Shown one piece after another: positions 1 through 9,037 of a DNA stretch of 55,199 bases. Each line of letters begins with the position of its first letter. Positions within the stretch are counted from its first letter, which is position 1. The DNA is taken from IMG/VR virus record IMGVR_UViG_3300032736_000354, positions 1-55,199 of that record; one strand, 5' to 3'. The position numbers and the translations under genes are program-made. The stretch comes from a virus. The notes under the pieces are model-generated. The model did not search any database. It saw only the letters and a list, made by a program, of their open reading frames with translations, and was not told the DNA's origin.

Positions 1-2
1 AT

Positions 3-1181
3 CGTGTAACAGAAGTTACTGATGAACTTCAGCGTCTGCTGAATGAGTTCAAAGTGGAACTTGCTGTTCTTAAAGGTCGTGTAGATGGTCTTGATGCAAA
101 GGTAGGTCAACTTGAGGCAACTCAATTCTCAACCACAACCAAACTCAAAGGTGAAGCAACCTTCGTTCTTGGTGGAGTTCCTGGTCTAGAAACGAATGCT
201 GGTGGAAACGTCGGCAACACCGCATTCAACTATGATCTCCGTCTGAACTTTGATACTTCATTTACGGGTAAGGATTTGCTTCGTACCCGTCTCCGTGCTG
301 GTAACTTCAGTAGTGATCCTTTTGGATCTAGTTCTTCCTTGTTCAAACTGGACAAAGCAGAAACCACTGACAACAGTGTAGAGATTGATCGTCTTTACTA
401 TCAGTTCCCAGTTTCTAAGAGTGTAACTGTTACTGCTGGTCCTTTGGTTCGTAACACCGAGATGGCTTGGGTTCCTACTGCTTACAAGTCAGAAATTCTT
501 GACTTCTTTGCTGTTGCCGGTGCTCCCGGTGTCTATAACAAGGCAACTGGTGCTGGTGTTGGTGTCCAGTATGCCGGTAAAGGTGGACTTGTCGCTGGCC
601 TGAACTATGTTGCTCAGAATGGCGATGATTCACAAACTGGTGTATTTGATTCTGATGGTGCCCTGAACTTCCTTGCTCAAGTGGGCTACCGTGCCCCTCA
701 GTGGGGTGTTGGTGTTGGTTACCGTTACGGTTCTGAGGGCACTCGTCCTCGCTCCTACAATGGCCTTCTAGGGGCCAATGGTGCTCTAGTTGATGGTCAA
801 GAATCCAATGCTGTTGCTTTGAATGCTTACTGGCAACCTTCCAAGAGTGGAATCATTCCCTCTATCTCGGCTGCCTATGGTTACAATTTCGTAAGTGGTG
901 CTACTGGTGCTACCGATGCTACGAATTCCGATTCGTGGATGGTTGGTCTTCAGTGGTCTGATGTATTCGTAGCTGGCAACTCTGCTGGTATTGCTGTGGG
1001 TCAAGCACCTTCTGCTGAAACCGCTGGTGTGGATGATGCTACAATGCTTGAGATCTTCTATAAGTTCCAAGTAACTGATAACATCAGCATCACTCCTGCT
1101 CTGTTCTATGTTGATAACAATCAGCGTTATCAAGATTCCAACAAGTGGGGTGGGGTGGTTCAGACCAAGTTCACCTTCTGA
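3..1181 (+). CDS. Cyanobacterial-type outer-membrane porin (SomA/OprB-like), 5' truncated by window
   Basis: The frame is open from base 3, so the gene starts outside the window; the GTG at 54 is internal. The visible 392 codons begin with a short heptad-like segment (VTDELQRLLNEF...LDAKVGQLE), typical of the linker between the SLH domain and barrel of cyanobacterial SomA/SomB porins. A long Gly/Tyr/Asn-rich stretch of alternating beta-strands follows, and the protein ends in Phe (KFTF), the usual C-terminal signal for outer-membrane barrel insertion. Family role: diffusion of small solutes or ions across the cyanobacterial outer membrane. The gene looks host-derived, with C-ending codons (TTC, GTC, AAC) unlike the AT-rich structural genes nearby. 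It ends 6 bases before the permease gene, so the two are probably cotranscribed. Function in the phage (uptake, or receptor alteration) is unknown. Confidence 0.85.
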   Translation, partial: RVTEVTDELQRLLNEFKVELAVLKGRVDGLDAKVGQLEATQFSTTTKLKGEATFVLGGVPGLETNAGGNVGNTAFNYDLRLNFDTSFTGKDLLRTRLRAGNFSSDPFGSSSSLFKLDKAETTDNSVEIDRLYYQFPVSKSVTVTAGPLVRNTEMAWVPTAYKSEILDFFAVAGAPGVYNKATGAGVGVQYAGKGGLVAGLNYVAQNGDDSQTGVFDSDGALNFLAQVGYRAPQWGVGVGYRYGSEGTRPRSYNGLLGANGALVDGQESNAVALNAYWQPSKSGIIPSISAAYGYNFVSGATGATDATNSDSWMVGLQWSDVFVAGNSAGIAVGQAPSAETAGVDDATMLEIFYKFQVTDNISITPALFYVDNNQRYQDSNKWGGVVQTKFTF

Positions 1182-1187
1182 TAACGT

Positions 1188-2228
1188 ATGGATCTATTAA
1201 TGGGCATTTGGGAGAAACTTCTCTTTCTCCCTTATATCATCGGCATCATGATTGTCGGTGGTCTTGTGAAACAATATGGTGTGCTTAACGAAGTATTCGT
1301 TGCACTCCGTAAAATATTCAAGTCAAATCGTCTTGTTGTTGCTGCCACTGCTCTTGCTGGCGGTATTCTACCCATTGAAGGGCGAGTCGTTATGTCAGCT
1401 CCCCTTCTGGATTCCATCGCTAGCGACAAAGCACAGTCACGTTCTAAGTTTGGTATTGTAGATTATCTTTCTACTCACCACTATTACTGGTGGTCACCAC
1501 TTGAGAAAACTGTTGTGCTTCCGATGGTAGCATTGGGTATGTCTTATACCACATTCATGTCACATGCTATTGTTCCGCTTGCTATTGTTCTAACATTTGC
1601 TGGAGTATACATCTTCAAGTATGTGAAAGAAACTGACGTAGAAATCGTAGAAGAAACACGTTCCTTTAGTTGGCAGCGTCTTGCTAAAGGTTGGGGACCA
1701 ATCATTGCTACAATGTGGTTCCTAGTGTGCTATGGTGATCCCGATATGCCTTACCTCTTCTCCCTATGGTTTGGTGGTCTTGCTGCCTACTATTCATTCA
1801 TCTGTAATGATTGGAAGTGGGGTCGGTATATCAAGTGGAAGTTTGCTGGATTTGCTGCTTTAGTTCTTGCTCTCGCAGCAGTGTTTGGTGAACTCAAAGA
1901 ACCTGTCATGGAGTATCTTAAGATTACTTCAGCACAAGGTTCTGCTGCTCTGGTAGCAGTTTCTGTGGTTGGGTTCTTGGCATCATTTGCTATGGGTTCA
2001 TCTGGTAAGTATGCTGGTATGGCTACGCTACTTGCCAAAGCATATGGTCCTGGATACTTGACATGGTTTCTATGTATTGAGTATGCTGGATATATCATCT
2101 CACCAATGCACAAGTGTCTGTTGATTGGTCAGCAATACTTTGGTACTCCTATCAGAACCTACTATAAAGTTCTTGGTATGTTGATTGCTTGCTTGGTTGG
2201 TTGGGGTGCTTTTACGTTAGCTTTTTAA
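1188..2228 (+). CDS. DUF401-like integral membrane permease
   Basis: 346-aa protein with about nine or ten hydrophobic segments (for example residues 12-30, 48-64, 105-145, 165-200, 215-230, 255-275, 325-345). Two segments resemble the DUF401 membrane family of the ion-transporter superfamily: GGILPIEGRVVMSAPLL near residue 58, and ISPMHKCLLIGQQYF near residue 303, where family members have SPxHLCLxxxxxYF. The substrate is unknown. It sits 6 bases after the porin gene, suggesting outer- and inner-membrane parts of one uptake route, which is inference. ATG at 1188 was chosen; ATG 1200 is an alternative. Family identity rests on remembered motif resemblance, not a search. Confidence 0.65.
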   Translation: MDLLMGIWEKLLFLPYIIGIMIVGGLVKQYGVLNEVFVALRKIFKSNRLVVAATALAGGILPIEGRVVMSAPLLDSIASDKAQSRSKFGIVDYLSTHHYYWWSPLEKTVVLPMVALGMSYTTFMSHAIVPLAIVLTFAGVYIFKYVKETDVEIVEETRSFSWQRLAKGWGPIIATMWFLVCYGDPDMPYLFSLWFGGLAAYYSFICNDWKWGRYIKWKFAGFAALVLALAAVFGELKEPVMEYLKITSAQGSAALVAVSVVGFLASFAMGSSGKYAGMATLLAKAYGPGYLTWFLCIEYAGYIISPMHKCLLIGQQYFGTPIRTYYKVLGMLIACLVGWGAFTLAF

Positions 2229-2242
2229 CACATTAAGGGGCG

Positions 2243-2272
2243 TTGACATACCTCCTATTTTTCATATATACT
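2243..2272 (+). promoter_or_regulatory. Sigma70-like promoter for hli
   Basis: TTGACA (2243-2248), 18-base spacer, TATACT (2267-2272), 40 bases before the hli ATG. The -35 box lies in the loop of a weak inverted repeat (AGGGG...CTCCT, one G-T pair) followed by a short T-run, so the element may also terminate the porin-permease transcript. Confidence 0.75.
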
Positions 2273-2311
2273 ATTTCAAAAATTTAAAACAACTACTAAC
2301 GGAGAAACAAA

Positions 2312-2431
2312 ATGAAATTTGGATTTACCCCAGAGGCAGAGATTCTTAATGGTCGCCTCGCCATGCTTGGATTTGTAATTGCCGTTGGCACTTACTTGAC
2401 GACTGGTCAGATACTTCCGGGAGTATTCTGA
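2312..2431 (+). CDS. hli: High-light-inducible protein (Hli), 39 aa
   Basis: The short ORF carries the chlorophyll-binding helix signature AEILNGRLAMLGF at residues 9-21. E and N/R in this motif ligate chlorophyll and form the inter-helix ion pair in Hli/LHC proteins. One transmembrane helix spans about residues 12-31. The length of 39 aa is at the short end for phage Hlips. Hlips protect photosystem II or bind free chlorophyll under stress; cyanophage copies are thought to sustain photosynthesis during infection. A GGAG Shine-Dalgarno sequence (2301-2304) precedes the ATG. The gene has its own sigma70-like promoter and a following terminator, so it forms a monocistronic unit. Confidence 0.92.
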   Translation: MKFGFTPEAEILNGRLAMLGFVIAVGTYLTTGQILPGVF

Positions 2432-2465
2432 TTCCACTGACAAACTAATTTAATTGAATATAATT

Positions 2466-2489
2466 AGAGGTTTTACAACCTCTTTTTTT
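2466..2489 (+). terminator. Intrinsic terminator after hli
   Basis: A perfect 7-bp stem AGAGGTT/AACCTCT with loop TTAC is followed by a run of seven T. It isolates hli from the downstream fibre gene. Confidence 0.9.
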
Positions 2490-2494
2490 ATGGA

Positions 2495-2502
2495 GATAAA
2501 TA
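2495..2502 (+). promoter_or_regulatory. Probable late promoter (GATAAATA)
   Basis: GATAAATA differs at one base from the T4 late consensus TATAAATA. It lies 25 bases before the ATG of the 1495-aa structural gene and directly after the hli terminator, as expected for a gp55/gp33-dependent late promoter. Confidence 0.6.
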
Positions 2503-2526
2503 ATATTTAAACGAGTTGATTATTCA

Positions 2527-5500
2527 ATGTCTAGAATTAGAGCGGATAGAGTTACTAATAAAAATGCTACAGGTCCCTTTGAAGCAAGTGAAGGCATTGA
2601 AATTCCTCAAAATAAAACATTTACTATTGATAATGATTCTGGGGTAGAAGGAAATTATTTAAAACGTACATTAACAGGAATGATCTGGGGTGACATTCCA
2701 AGTGCTACGCAAGCAGAAAGAGGTATTGTTCAAATTGGAAATGGACTTAATGTATCTAATGGTATAGTAAATGCAAATTTTAATAGCAGAGTAACTGGTT
2801 TACTTGATGTTGATTTGACAACTCCTCCTATTATAGGACAAGTATTGAAATGGGACGGCGAATTTTGGACTCCTCAAACTGATGCAAATTTTAGTGGCGA
2901 CTATAATGATCTAGTTAATCTTCCTGCGCTTACTTTAGAGGAGATTACTGGTAGAGGTAACGCTACTTTCAATCCAATTGTAATTGGTGGTCTTACTGTA
3001 TTTGATCCCGCAGATTCTGACCAAAATTCTATCTATGAATGGGATGGAGATACTTATAATCAATACATTGAAACTTTAACAAATCTAGGTGAATATAATA
3101 TTACAATTGATGAAAATACTATTGTTTATATTCATAATGAGTCTACTCTTGGAGATCCTGGAGTAGGAATTAATGCAGCTCCTGCGTTTACTGGTTTGGA
3201 TGTTACTGGCAATTTTGGATTAAACAATTCTATTCACATCAATTCAGATATTTTATATGAACAAAGTATAATACCAAATACTACAAATGATATTGATTTA
3301 GGAAGTTCTGATAATCTTTGGAGAACTGGTTACTTTCAATCGAGTGTTTTGATTGGTTCTGGTACACCTACTGGAACTACAGACCAAAAACTTCAGGTAA
3401 CTGGAGGTACATACATTTCTGGTGATCTGGGTGTGGGTGTTGAAGACCCTCAAGAAAAGGTAGATATTGATGGTAATATTAAATTAACTGGGGAGCTTAG
3501 AGGTCCTTCTGTGTTTGTTATTGACCCAGCAGTAGTAGGAAATAATACTGGCTTGGTTCAAATTAAAGGCGACTTGCAAGTTGACGGCACGACCACAACA
3601 GTTAATTCTACAATTACAACAATTGCCGATCCTATTGTAGAACTACGAACTGGCAATTCTATTGTTGGAAATGATGGTGGTATTCAAGTTAATCTAACTA
3701 CGAACTCTACCGGTGTTGTAACAGCATTTCAAAGAGTCCAGTGGAACAATACTAATAATCGTTGGGAAACAACCAATGGTACTATAGCAAAACCAGTAGT
3801 TAATACTGTAGATGATTTTACTATTGGCGGTGCCTTTATATTCGCTAACAATTTAACCTTTGGTGATTCAGTAAACGACACAATTACAGTTAATTCTAGA
3901 TTTGTTTCTGGAACACAACTTAAAACTTCACAAACTGTAGGCAATACTTTATCTCTATCTGCTTACGATGTTGACGGAACTACATATAATAATTTAATTA
4001 CTTTAACTGCATCAAATACCCCAACACTCACATTAGTATCAACTGGCGTCGGTACTATCGACAATATCAATATTGGTGCTACCACTAGAGCAACTGGTGC
4101 TTTTACTACTCTACAAGCAAACTCTACTACTACTATTAATCCAGTAAACAATAACGTATCAATTACTCCTTCTGGTACAGGTATACTTACTGTATCTTCT
4201 GGTGCTGTTGGTACTATTGATAATGTAAATATCGGTGCTACTACTAGAGGTACTGCTGCATTTACTACCCTAAATGCTAACGGCAATATAATTTTAGGAG
4301 ATGCTTCTGCCGATACTTTAACTGTCAATGCAACATCGACATTTGTAGCAGATGTATTTTTAAATGCTAATCTAACAATTGGTAATGCAGATACAGATAC
4401 CATTTTTGTTACCTCTCATTTTGCAGGAAGTACTCAACTAAAAACTTCTAAAAATTTAAATGAAACTTTAAACATCTCTGCGTTTGATGTGGATGGTAAT
4501 TCTTATACTAATTTAATTACTCTTACTGCATCAAACAACCCAACATTAACTATTGCTTCTGTAGCAACTGGTACTATTAATAATATGAGCATTGGTGCTT
4601 CGACAAGAAGCACTGGTGCATTTACTACACTAGAAGCTAACTCAACTACAACTATTAATCCGGCAAACAATAATGTAGCTATTGCTCCATCTGGTACAGG
4701 TGTTTTAACAATTTCATCTGGTGCAGTAGGTACTATTAATAATGTTAACATTGGTAATACTACTAGAGGTACTGCTGCGTTTACTACAATAGATGCTAAT
4801 GGTAATGTAATTCTAGGAGATGCTTCTAGTGATACACTAACTGTTAATTCTACTTCTACATTTAATTCTAGTGTCACTATTTCTGGAGTATCATCTAATT
4901 TAACTGTTGGTGGAGAACTCAGAGGACCTGCAGTATTTGTAATCGACCCCGCATCAATTGGTGATGACACTGGTGTAGTAAGAATCAAAGGTGGTTTAGA
5001 AGTTCTTGGAACTACAACTACAATCAACTCTACAATCACTACAATTACTGATCCAATTATTGAATTGAGAACTGGTAATTCGATTGTTGGTGATAGTGGA
5101 GGAGTTCAAGTTAATCTTACAACTAATGGTTCTGGTGTAGTCACGGCATTTCAAAGAATTCAATGGAATAATGGTGATCAAAGATGGGAAACTACTAATG
5201 GAACTACGCTAAAACCAATAGTAAACACAGTTGATAGTTTTACCTTTGCTAATTCCATTTCCTTTGATGCAAATGTTACTTTAGGTAATGCGGTATCCGA
5301 TACCATTACTGTAAATTCTCAATTTGTAAATGGAACACAACTTAGAACATCACAAGTTTCTGGTAACACATTAGCTATATCTGCTTATGATGTTGACGGA
5401 ACTTCATATACAAATCTGATTACTTTAACTGCATCAAATACCCCAACACTCACATTAGTATCAACTGGTGTTGGTAATATTGATAACATGAACATCGGTG

Positions 5501-7014
5501 CTACTACTAGAGGCACTGGTGCATTTACAACTCTAAGTGCCAATAGCACTGTTGGTTTATCTCCAGCTAATGCTAACGTTACAATTTCACCATCTGGTAC
5601 TGGTGCTCTTACATTATCTTCGGGTGCTGTAGGAACACTAAACAATGTAAACATCGGTAATGTTACTAGAGGAACGGCAGCATTCACAACTCTTGATGCA
5701 AATGGTAATGTAATATTAGGAGATGCTTCTGCAGATACTGTAACTATTAATGGTACGACAACAGTTAATGCTCCCGTAACATTCACTGGTGCTACTTCCC
5801 ACCTAACCTTAACTGGTGAGTTAAGAGGTCCAGCAACATTTATTATTGACCCATCTACTGTTGGTGATGATACTGGTCTAGTTCAAATTAAAGGTAATTT
5901 GGAAGTACTTGGTACTACCACTACAATTAATTCTACCGTCACAACTATTGCAGATCCTATTATTGAACTTCGTAGAGGTAATAGTTTAACTGCTGCTGAT
6001 GGTGGAGTTCAAATAAACCTTACAACTAATGGTTCTGGTGGCGTAACTGGATTCCAGAGATTACAATGGAACAATACAAATACTCGTTGGGAAACAACAG
6101 ATGGCACTACAGCAAAACCATTAGTTAATACCGTAGATAGTTTCACATTTGCTAATGCTATTAATTTCAATGGTAATGTTTCTATTGGTGATGCTACTTC
6201 AGATACAATTACTATCAATTCTCAATTTACAAATGGATCTGAATTAAGAACTGGTCTAGTAAATGGTAATAATTATTCTCTTGCTGCTTATGATGTAGAC
6301 GGAGCTGTATATGCAGATCTTGTTACTTTAACTGCATCTAATACTCCAACTATTGCTATTACTTCTGTTGGAGTAGGTACATTAGATAACATAAACATCG
6401 GTGCTACTACAAGAGGCACAGGTTCATTCACTACATTGAGTGCTAATAGCACAGTTGGTTTATCACCAGCTAATGCTAACGTTACAATTTCTCCAACTGG
6501 TACAGGAACTGTAACTATCTCTCCTGCTGGTGGTCTTACTATTGCTCCCGCAACATTATTGAGTATTGCTCCTACTGTAGTGGGTACTATTAACAATATA
6601 AATGTTGGTAGCACTACTAGAGGTACTGGTGCATTTACTACGCTTGATGCTAACGGTAATGTAACTCTTGGTAATGCTTCTGCGGATGCTATTAATATTA
6701 ATGGAACAACATTAGTAAATGCTCCTATGTCATTTACTGGAGCTACATCACACTTAACATTAACTGGTGAACTTCGTGGACCAGCCACATTTACAATTGA
6801 TCCAGCCACTGTTGGTGATGATACAGGGACAGTTATTATTAGAGGTGCTTTACAAGTAAACGGAGTTAATACTGCGGATAGATTAAAGAATACGGCAGCC
6901 CCTACTACAGCAACTGATATAGGAACGGCTGGTGATATTAGATATGCTACTGGATTCCTTTATGTTTGTGTTGCAACAAATACTTGGCAGCGAGTCGCCA
7001 TCGCTACTTGGTAA
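2527..7014 (+). CDS. Repetitive fibre-like virion structural protein, 1495 aa
   Basis: Very Thr/Asn/Gly/Ser-rich, beta-repeat protein. The N-terminal about 300 residues are unique. The rest is built from a recurring cassette: GELRGP..FxIDP..VGDDTG, IKGxLxVxGTTTTxNS, TTIxDPIxELRxGNS, WNN...RWETTxGTxxKP, then several INIGATTRGTGAFTTL repeats. GELRGP occurs near residues 323, 797, 1098 and 1413, the last copy being truncated. This resembles long cyanophage tail-fibre or whisker-type structural proteins. The final about 60 residues (TATDIGTAGDIRYATGFLYVC...) look like a receptor-distal cap. The long direct repeats allow recombination and length variation. The gene lies behind a late promoter and an intrinsic terminator. 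Exact virion location is unknown. Confidence 0.75.
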   Translation: MSRIRADRVTNKNATGPFEASEGIEIPQNKTFTIDNDSGVEGNYLKRTLTGMIWGDIPSATQAERGIVQIGNGLNVSNGIVNANFNSRVTGLLDVDLTTPPIIGQVLKWDGEFWTPQTDANFSGDYNDLVNLPALTLEEITGRGNATFNPIVIGGLTVFDPADSDQNSIYEWDGDTYNQYIETLTNLGEYNITIDENTIVYIHNESTLGDPGVGINAAPAFTGLDVTGNFGLNNSIHINSDILYEQSIIPNTTNDIDLGSSDNLWRTGYFQSSVLIGSGTPTGTTDQKLQVTGGTYISGDLGVGVEDPQEKVDIDGNIKLTGELRGPSVFVIDPAVVGNNTGLVQIKGDLQVDGTTTTVNSTITTIADPIVELRTGNSIVGNDGGIQVNLTTNSTGVVTAFQRVQWNNTNNRWETTNGTIAKPVVNTVDDFTIGGAFIFANNLTFGDSVNDTITVNSRFVSGTQLKTSQTVGNTLSLSAYDVDGTTYNNLITLTASNTPTLTLVSTGVGTIDNINIGATTRATGAFTTLQANSTTTINPVNNNVSITPSGTGILTVSSGAVGTIDNVNIGATTRGTAAFTTLNANGNIILGDASADTLTVNATSTFVADVFLNANLTIGNADTDTIFVTSHFAGSTQLKTSKNLNETLNISAFDVDGNSYTNLITLTASNNPTLTIASVATGTINNMSIGASTRSTGAFTTLEANSTTTINPANNNVAIAPSGTGVLTISSGAVGTINNVNIGNTTRGTAAFTTIDANGNVILGDASSDTLTVNSTSTFNSSVTISGVSSNLTVGGELRGPAVFVIDPASIGDDTGVVRIKGGLEVLGTTTTINSTITTITDPIIELRTGNSIVGDSGGVQVNLTTNGSGVVTAFQRIQWNNGDQRWETTNGTTLKPIVNTVDSFTFANSISFDANVTLGNAVSDTITVNSQFVNGTQLRTSQVSGNTLAISAYDVDGTSYTNLITLTASNTPTLTLVSTGVGNIDNMNIGATTRGTGAFTTLSANSTVGLSPANANVTISPSGTGALTLSSGAVGTLNNVNIGNVTRGTAAFTTLDANGNVILGDASADTVTINGTTTVNAPVTFTGATSHLTLTGELRGPATFIIDPSTVGDDTGLVQIKGNLEVLGTTTTINSTVTTIADPIIELRRGNSLTAADGGVQINLTTNGSGGVTGFQRLQWNNTNTRWETTDGTTAKPLVNTVDSFTFANAINFNGNVSIGDATSDTITINSQFTNGSELRTGLVNGNNYSLAAYDVDGAVYADLVTLTASNTPTIAITSVGVGTLDNINIGATTRGTGSFTTLSANSTVGLSPANANVTISPTGTGTVTISPAGGLTIAPATLLSIAPTVVGTINNINVGSTTRGTGAFTTLDANGNVTLGNASADAININGTTLVNAPMSFTGATSHLTLTGELRGPATFTIDPATVGDDTGTVIIRGALQVNGVNTADRLKNTAAPTTATDIGTAGDIRYATGFLYVCVATNTWQRVAIATW

Positions 7015-7039
7015 CGTGACACTTAGGTAATTGGACCTA

Positions 7040-7068
7040 TTGACAATCCGATCAAACCAGAGTATACT
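7040..7068 (+). promoter_or_regulatory. Sigma70-like early promoter for the glutaredoxin operon
   Basis: TTGACA (7040-7045), 17-base spacer, TATACT (7063-7068). Transcription would start about 7075, after the GTG at 7071, so the glutaredoxin start must be the ATG at 7092. An inverted repeat TAGGT...ACCTA (7024-7039) abuts the -35 box. Confidence 0.82.
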
Positions 7069-7091
7069 AAGTGAATAATTACTCATTGTCT

Positions 7092-7343
7092 ATGGACATT
7101 CAAATTTATACAACGGTAGGTTGTAGTTATTGCGAAAAAATTAAAAAGCTTATGAATAGAGCTGAATTAGAATACAAAACTATTCTTGTTGGCAAAGATA
7201 TAACCAGAGAAGAGTTTAAAACAAATTATTCTTCTGCTCGTGGTTTTCCTTATGTAATTATTGATGATAAACCTATTGGTGGTATCGTAGAAACAGTGAA
7301 ATTATTTGTTGAGAAAGGATTAGTGTCTTCAAAAAAAAGATGA
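7092..7343 (+). CDS. grx: Glutaredoxin
   Basis: 83-aa thioredoxin-fold protein with a CSYC redox motif at residues 11-14 after a short strand (MDIQIYTTVG), the cis-Pro region GFPYVIIDD, and the glutathione-site GG in IGGIVE. Glutaredoxins reduce ribonucleotide reductase and other disulfides; T4-like phages commonly carry one (nrdC type) for dNTP synthesis. ATG 7092 was chosen because the -10 box ends at 7068, which rules out the upstream GTG 7071. It is the first gene of an early operon and its stop overlaps the next ATG (ATGA). Confidence 0.92.
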   Translation: MDIQIYTTVGCSYCEKIKKLMNRAELEYKTILVGKDITREEFKTNYSSARGFPYVIIDDKPIGGIVETVKLFVEKGLVSSKKR

Positions 7344-7504
7344 GTAACGAAGAAAAAACCCCAATAAATAAAGGTGTAGAGCTAATGCTCAGGAGGGTTA
7401 GTAAAGAACCAAGAACACATGGTCTTAAGATTAACAAATCTTTCACCCTCCATAATAAACAATTCTTTTTAAAGTTTGAGTTTACTTGGGGGAACTTAAC
7501 GTAA
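7340..7504 (+). CDS. Small hypothetical protein, 54 aa
   Basis: The ORF starts in an ATGA overlap with glutaredoxin, implying translational coupling. It is basic in the middle (MLRRVSKEPRTHG) and ends with an aromatic strand-like segment (KQFFLKFEFTWGN). I recognise no domain. Its position between glutaredoxin and a small membrane protein in one operon supports a real gene. Confidence 0.65.
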   Translation: MSNEEKTPINKGVELMLRRVSKEPRTHGLKINKSFTLHNKQFFLKFEFTWGNLT

Positions 7505-7522
7505 CTCACTCGGAGAATTAAA

Positions 7523-7759
7523 ATGGAATCTTCTACAATCTTATTTTTTTCAGCTTGTTTTATGATTCTGTTCCTGTTGGTAGGAATTATAGCTGGATGG
7601 TTTATCAACGATATCGTTTATAACTTTACTAACAAAAATAATTCTGTTCAACTTCATCCAGAAATGTATGATGAGAATGGAATTATGATTAACGAAGAGC
7701 TACTCTCAGTAAGATTTATTGATGAAGAGGAGGAAGAGGAAGAGGATGATTATCATTGA
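7523..7759 (+). CDS. Small membrane protein with acidic C-terminus, 78 aa
   Basis: A single N-terminal transmembrane helix (about residues 6-28, ILFFSACFMILFLLVGIIAGW) precedes a hydrophilic part ending in a run of glutamates (DEEEEEEEDD). Orientation and function are unknown. A GGAG-type ribosome site lies 8 bases before the ATG. The purine-rich DNA of the acidic tail doubles as the Shine-Dalgarno region of the downstream RNase H gene, which starts inside this gene in another frame. Confidence 0.7.
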   Translation: MESSTILFFSACFMILFLLVGIIAGWFINDIVYNFTNKNNSVQLHPEMYDENGIMINEELLSVRFIDEEEEEEEDDYH

Positions 7760-8606
7760 TGCCAATCAAGTTATGATTAGTAACTTGATGGCGCAAATTA
7801 AAAGAGATGAACTGAATGAAAATTTAGTTCGTCATATGGTTCTCAAGAGTTTAATTTCTTATGAGAAACAATACAAAAATGAATATGGTGAAGTGGTTTT
7901 AGCTTACGATAGTAAACACTATTGGAGAAAAGATTTCTTCCCATACTACAAATACAACCGCAAAAAAGATCGTAAAAGTTCTGGTCTTGACTGGCATTCT
8001 ATCTTTGATGTCTTGAATAAAATTCGTGATGAGATTAAGGAGCACTTTCCATACAAAGTTATGGAAGTATATGGTGCTGAAGCAGATGATGTGATTTCCA
8101 TATTGTGCAGACACAAGAAAGCAAATGAGAAAATTTTAATTCTTTCTGGAGATAAGGATTTCATTCAACTTCATAAGTATCCGGGAGTATATCAATACAA
8201 TCCCATTATGAAGAGTTATATTTCAACTGATAACCCATATAATTTTATCAAAGAGCATATTATTAAGGGTGATAAGTCAGATGGAATCCCAAACTTTTTA
8301 TCAGACGATGATACTTTTGTAACTGAAAAAAGACAGAAGCCAATTAGTCAAAAGAAATTGGCTGTGTGGGTTGATCAAGATCCATCTATGTTTTGTAAAA
8401 CTAAATCAGAAATAGATAATTACTATCGTAACCGAACTTTAATTGATCTTGATTACATTCCGGTAGAGTTAGAACAAAAAATTCTTGATGAATTTACTGG
8501 TCTAAATAATAACAAACAAATTCCTTTAGAATATTTCCGTGAACATCAATTGAATGATTTGATGGAAACTTTCTATTTTCGTAGTTCGTCACCTTTCAAA
8601 AAATGA
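7746..8606 (+). CDS. rnh: RNase H / 5'-3' flap exonuclease (T4 Rnh-like)
   Basis: 286-aa FEN-family nuclease. Metal-binding acidic residues appear in order: IIDAN (D5), LAYDS near 54, the GAEADD cluster near 116, and LSGDKDF near 136; KGDKSDGIPNF near 178 is the helix-hairpin-like segment. The T4 enzyme (305 aa) removes RNA primers from lagging-strand fragments beside gp32. The in-frame ATG at 7719 would add nine basic residues that are only a shadow of the upstream acidic tail. ATG 7746 starts the conserved strand directly and follows a GAGG site, so it was chosen. It overlaps the previous gene by 14 bases and the next by 4. Confidence 0.88.
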   Translation: MIIIDANQVMISNLMAQIKRDELNENLVRHMVLKSLISYEKQYKNEYGEVVLAYDSKHYWRKDFFPYYKYNRKKDRKSSGLDWHSIFDVLNKIRDEIKEHFPYKVMEVYGAEADDVISILCRHKKANEKILILSGDKDFIQLHKYPGVYQYNPIMKSYISTDNPYNFIKEHIIKGDKSDGIPNFLSDDDTFVTEKRQKPISQKKLAVWVDQDPSMFCKTKSEIDNYYRNRTLIDLDYIPVELEQKILDEFTGLNNNKQIPLEYFREHQLNDLMETFYFRSSSPFKK

Positions 8607-9037
8607 AACTGTTAATTTCTGAAGTGCTCCAAAAAGTGAGTAACGCCAAAACCAAAGCTGAAAAAATTGATCTTCTTCATCAACATAACACTGCTGCTCT
8701 CCGAGCAGTATTGATCATTAACTTTGATGAGAGTGTAGAGTCCATGCTGCCCGATGGGGACGTACCATTCAACTCCAACGACGCCCCTAAGGGCACTGAA
8801 CACACTGTTCTGGAGCAGGAGTACCGCAAGCTTTATCTCTTCTTCAAGGGCGGCAATTCGTCCATCAATCAAACCACCAGAGAAAATTTATTCATTCAAC
8901 TTCTTGAAGGTCTTCAGGAAGAAGAAGCAAACCTTCTTGTGATGGTAAAAGATAAAGGATTGGGTAAAAAATATAAAATTACTAGAGCTTGTGTGGAAGC
9001 AGCATTCCCCCATATTAAATGGGGAGGACGTAGTTAA
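8603..9037 (+). CDS. Conserved cyanophage protein (DUF6433-like)
   Basis: 144-aa soluble protein with the pattern of a conserved T4-like cyanophage family that I associate with DUF6433: an N-terminal SEVLQKVSNAKTKAEKIDLL helix, ALRAVLIINFDESVESMLP, GTEHTVLEQEYRKLYLF, then NLFIQLLEGL and a Lys-rich C-terminus. It starts in an ATGA overlap with rnh and ends sharing an A with the next ATG, so it lies in the early operon with replication genes. Molecular function is unknown. Confidence 0.72.
   Translation: MKLLISEVLQKVSNAKTKAEKIDLLHQHNTAALRAVLIINFDESVESMLPDGDVPFNSNDAPKGTEHTVLEQEYRKLYLFFKGGNSSINQTTRENLFIQLLEGLQEEEANLLVMVKDKGLGKKYKITRACVEAAFPHIKWGGRS

Noticed and set aside
786-1133. Minus-strand open frame of 115 codons inside the porin gene
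   Set aside because: Antisense to a clear porin barrel; composition reflects the complement and it has no family resemblance.
3963-6809. Several minus-strand open frames of 70-178 codons across the fibre gene
   Set aside because: They are Val/Ala/Pro-rich antisense shadows of the Thr/Asn repeats on the plus strand and repeat with the same period; no ribosome sites.
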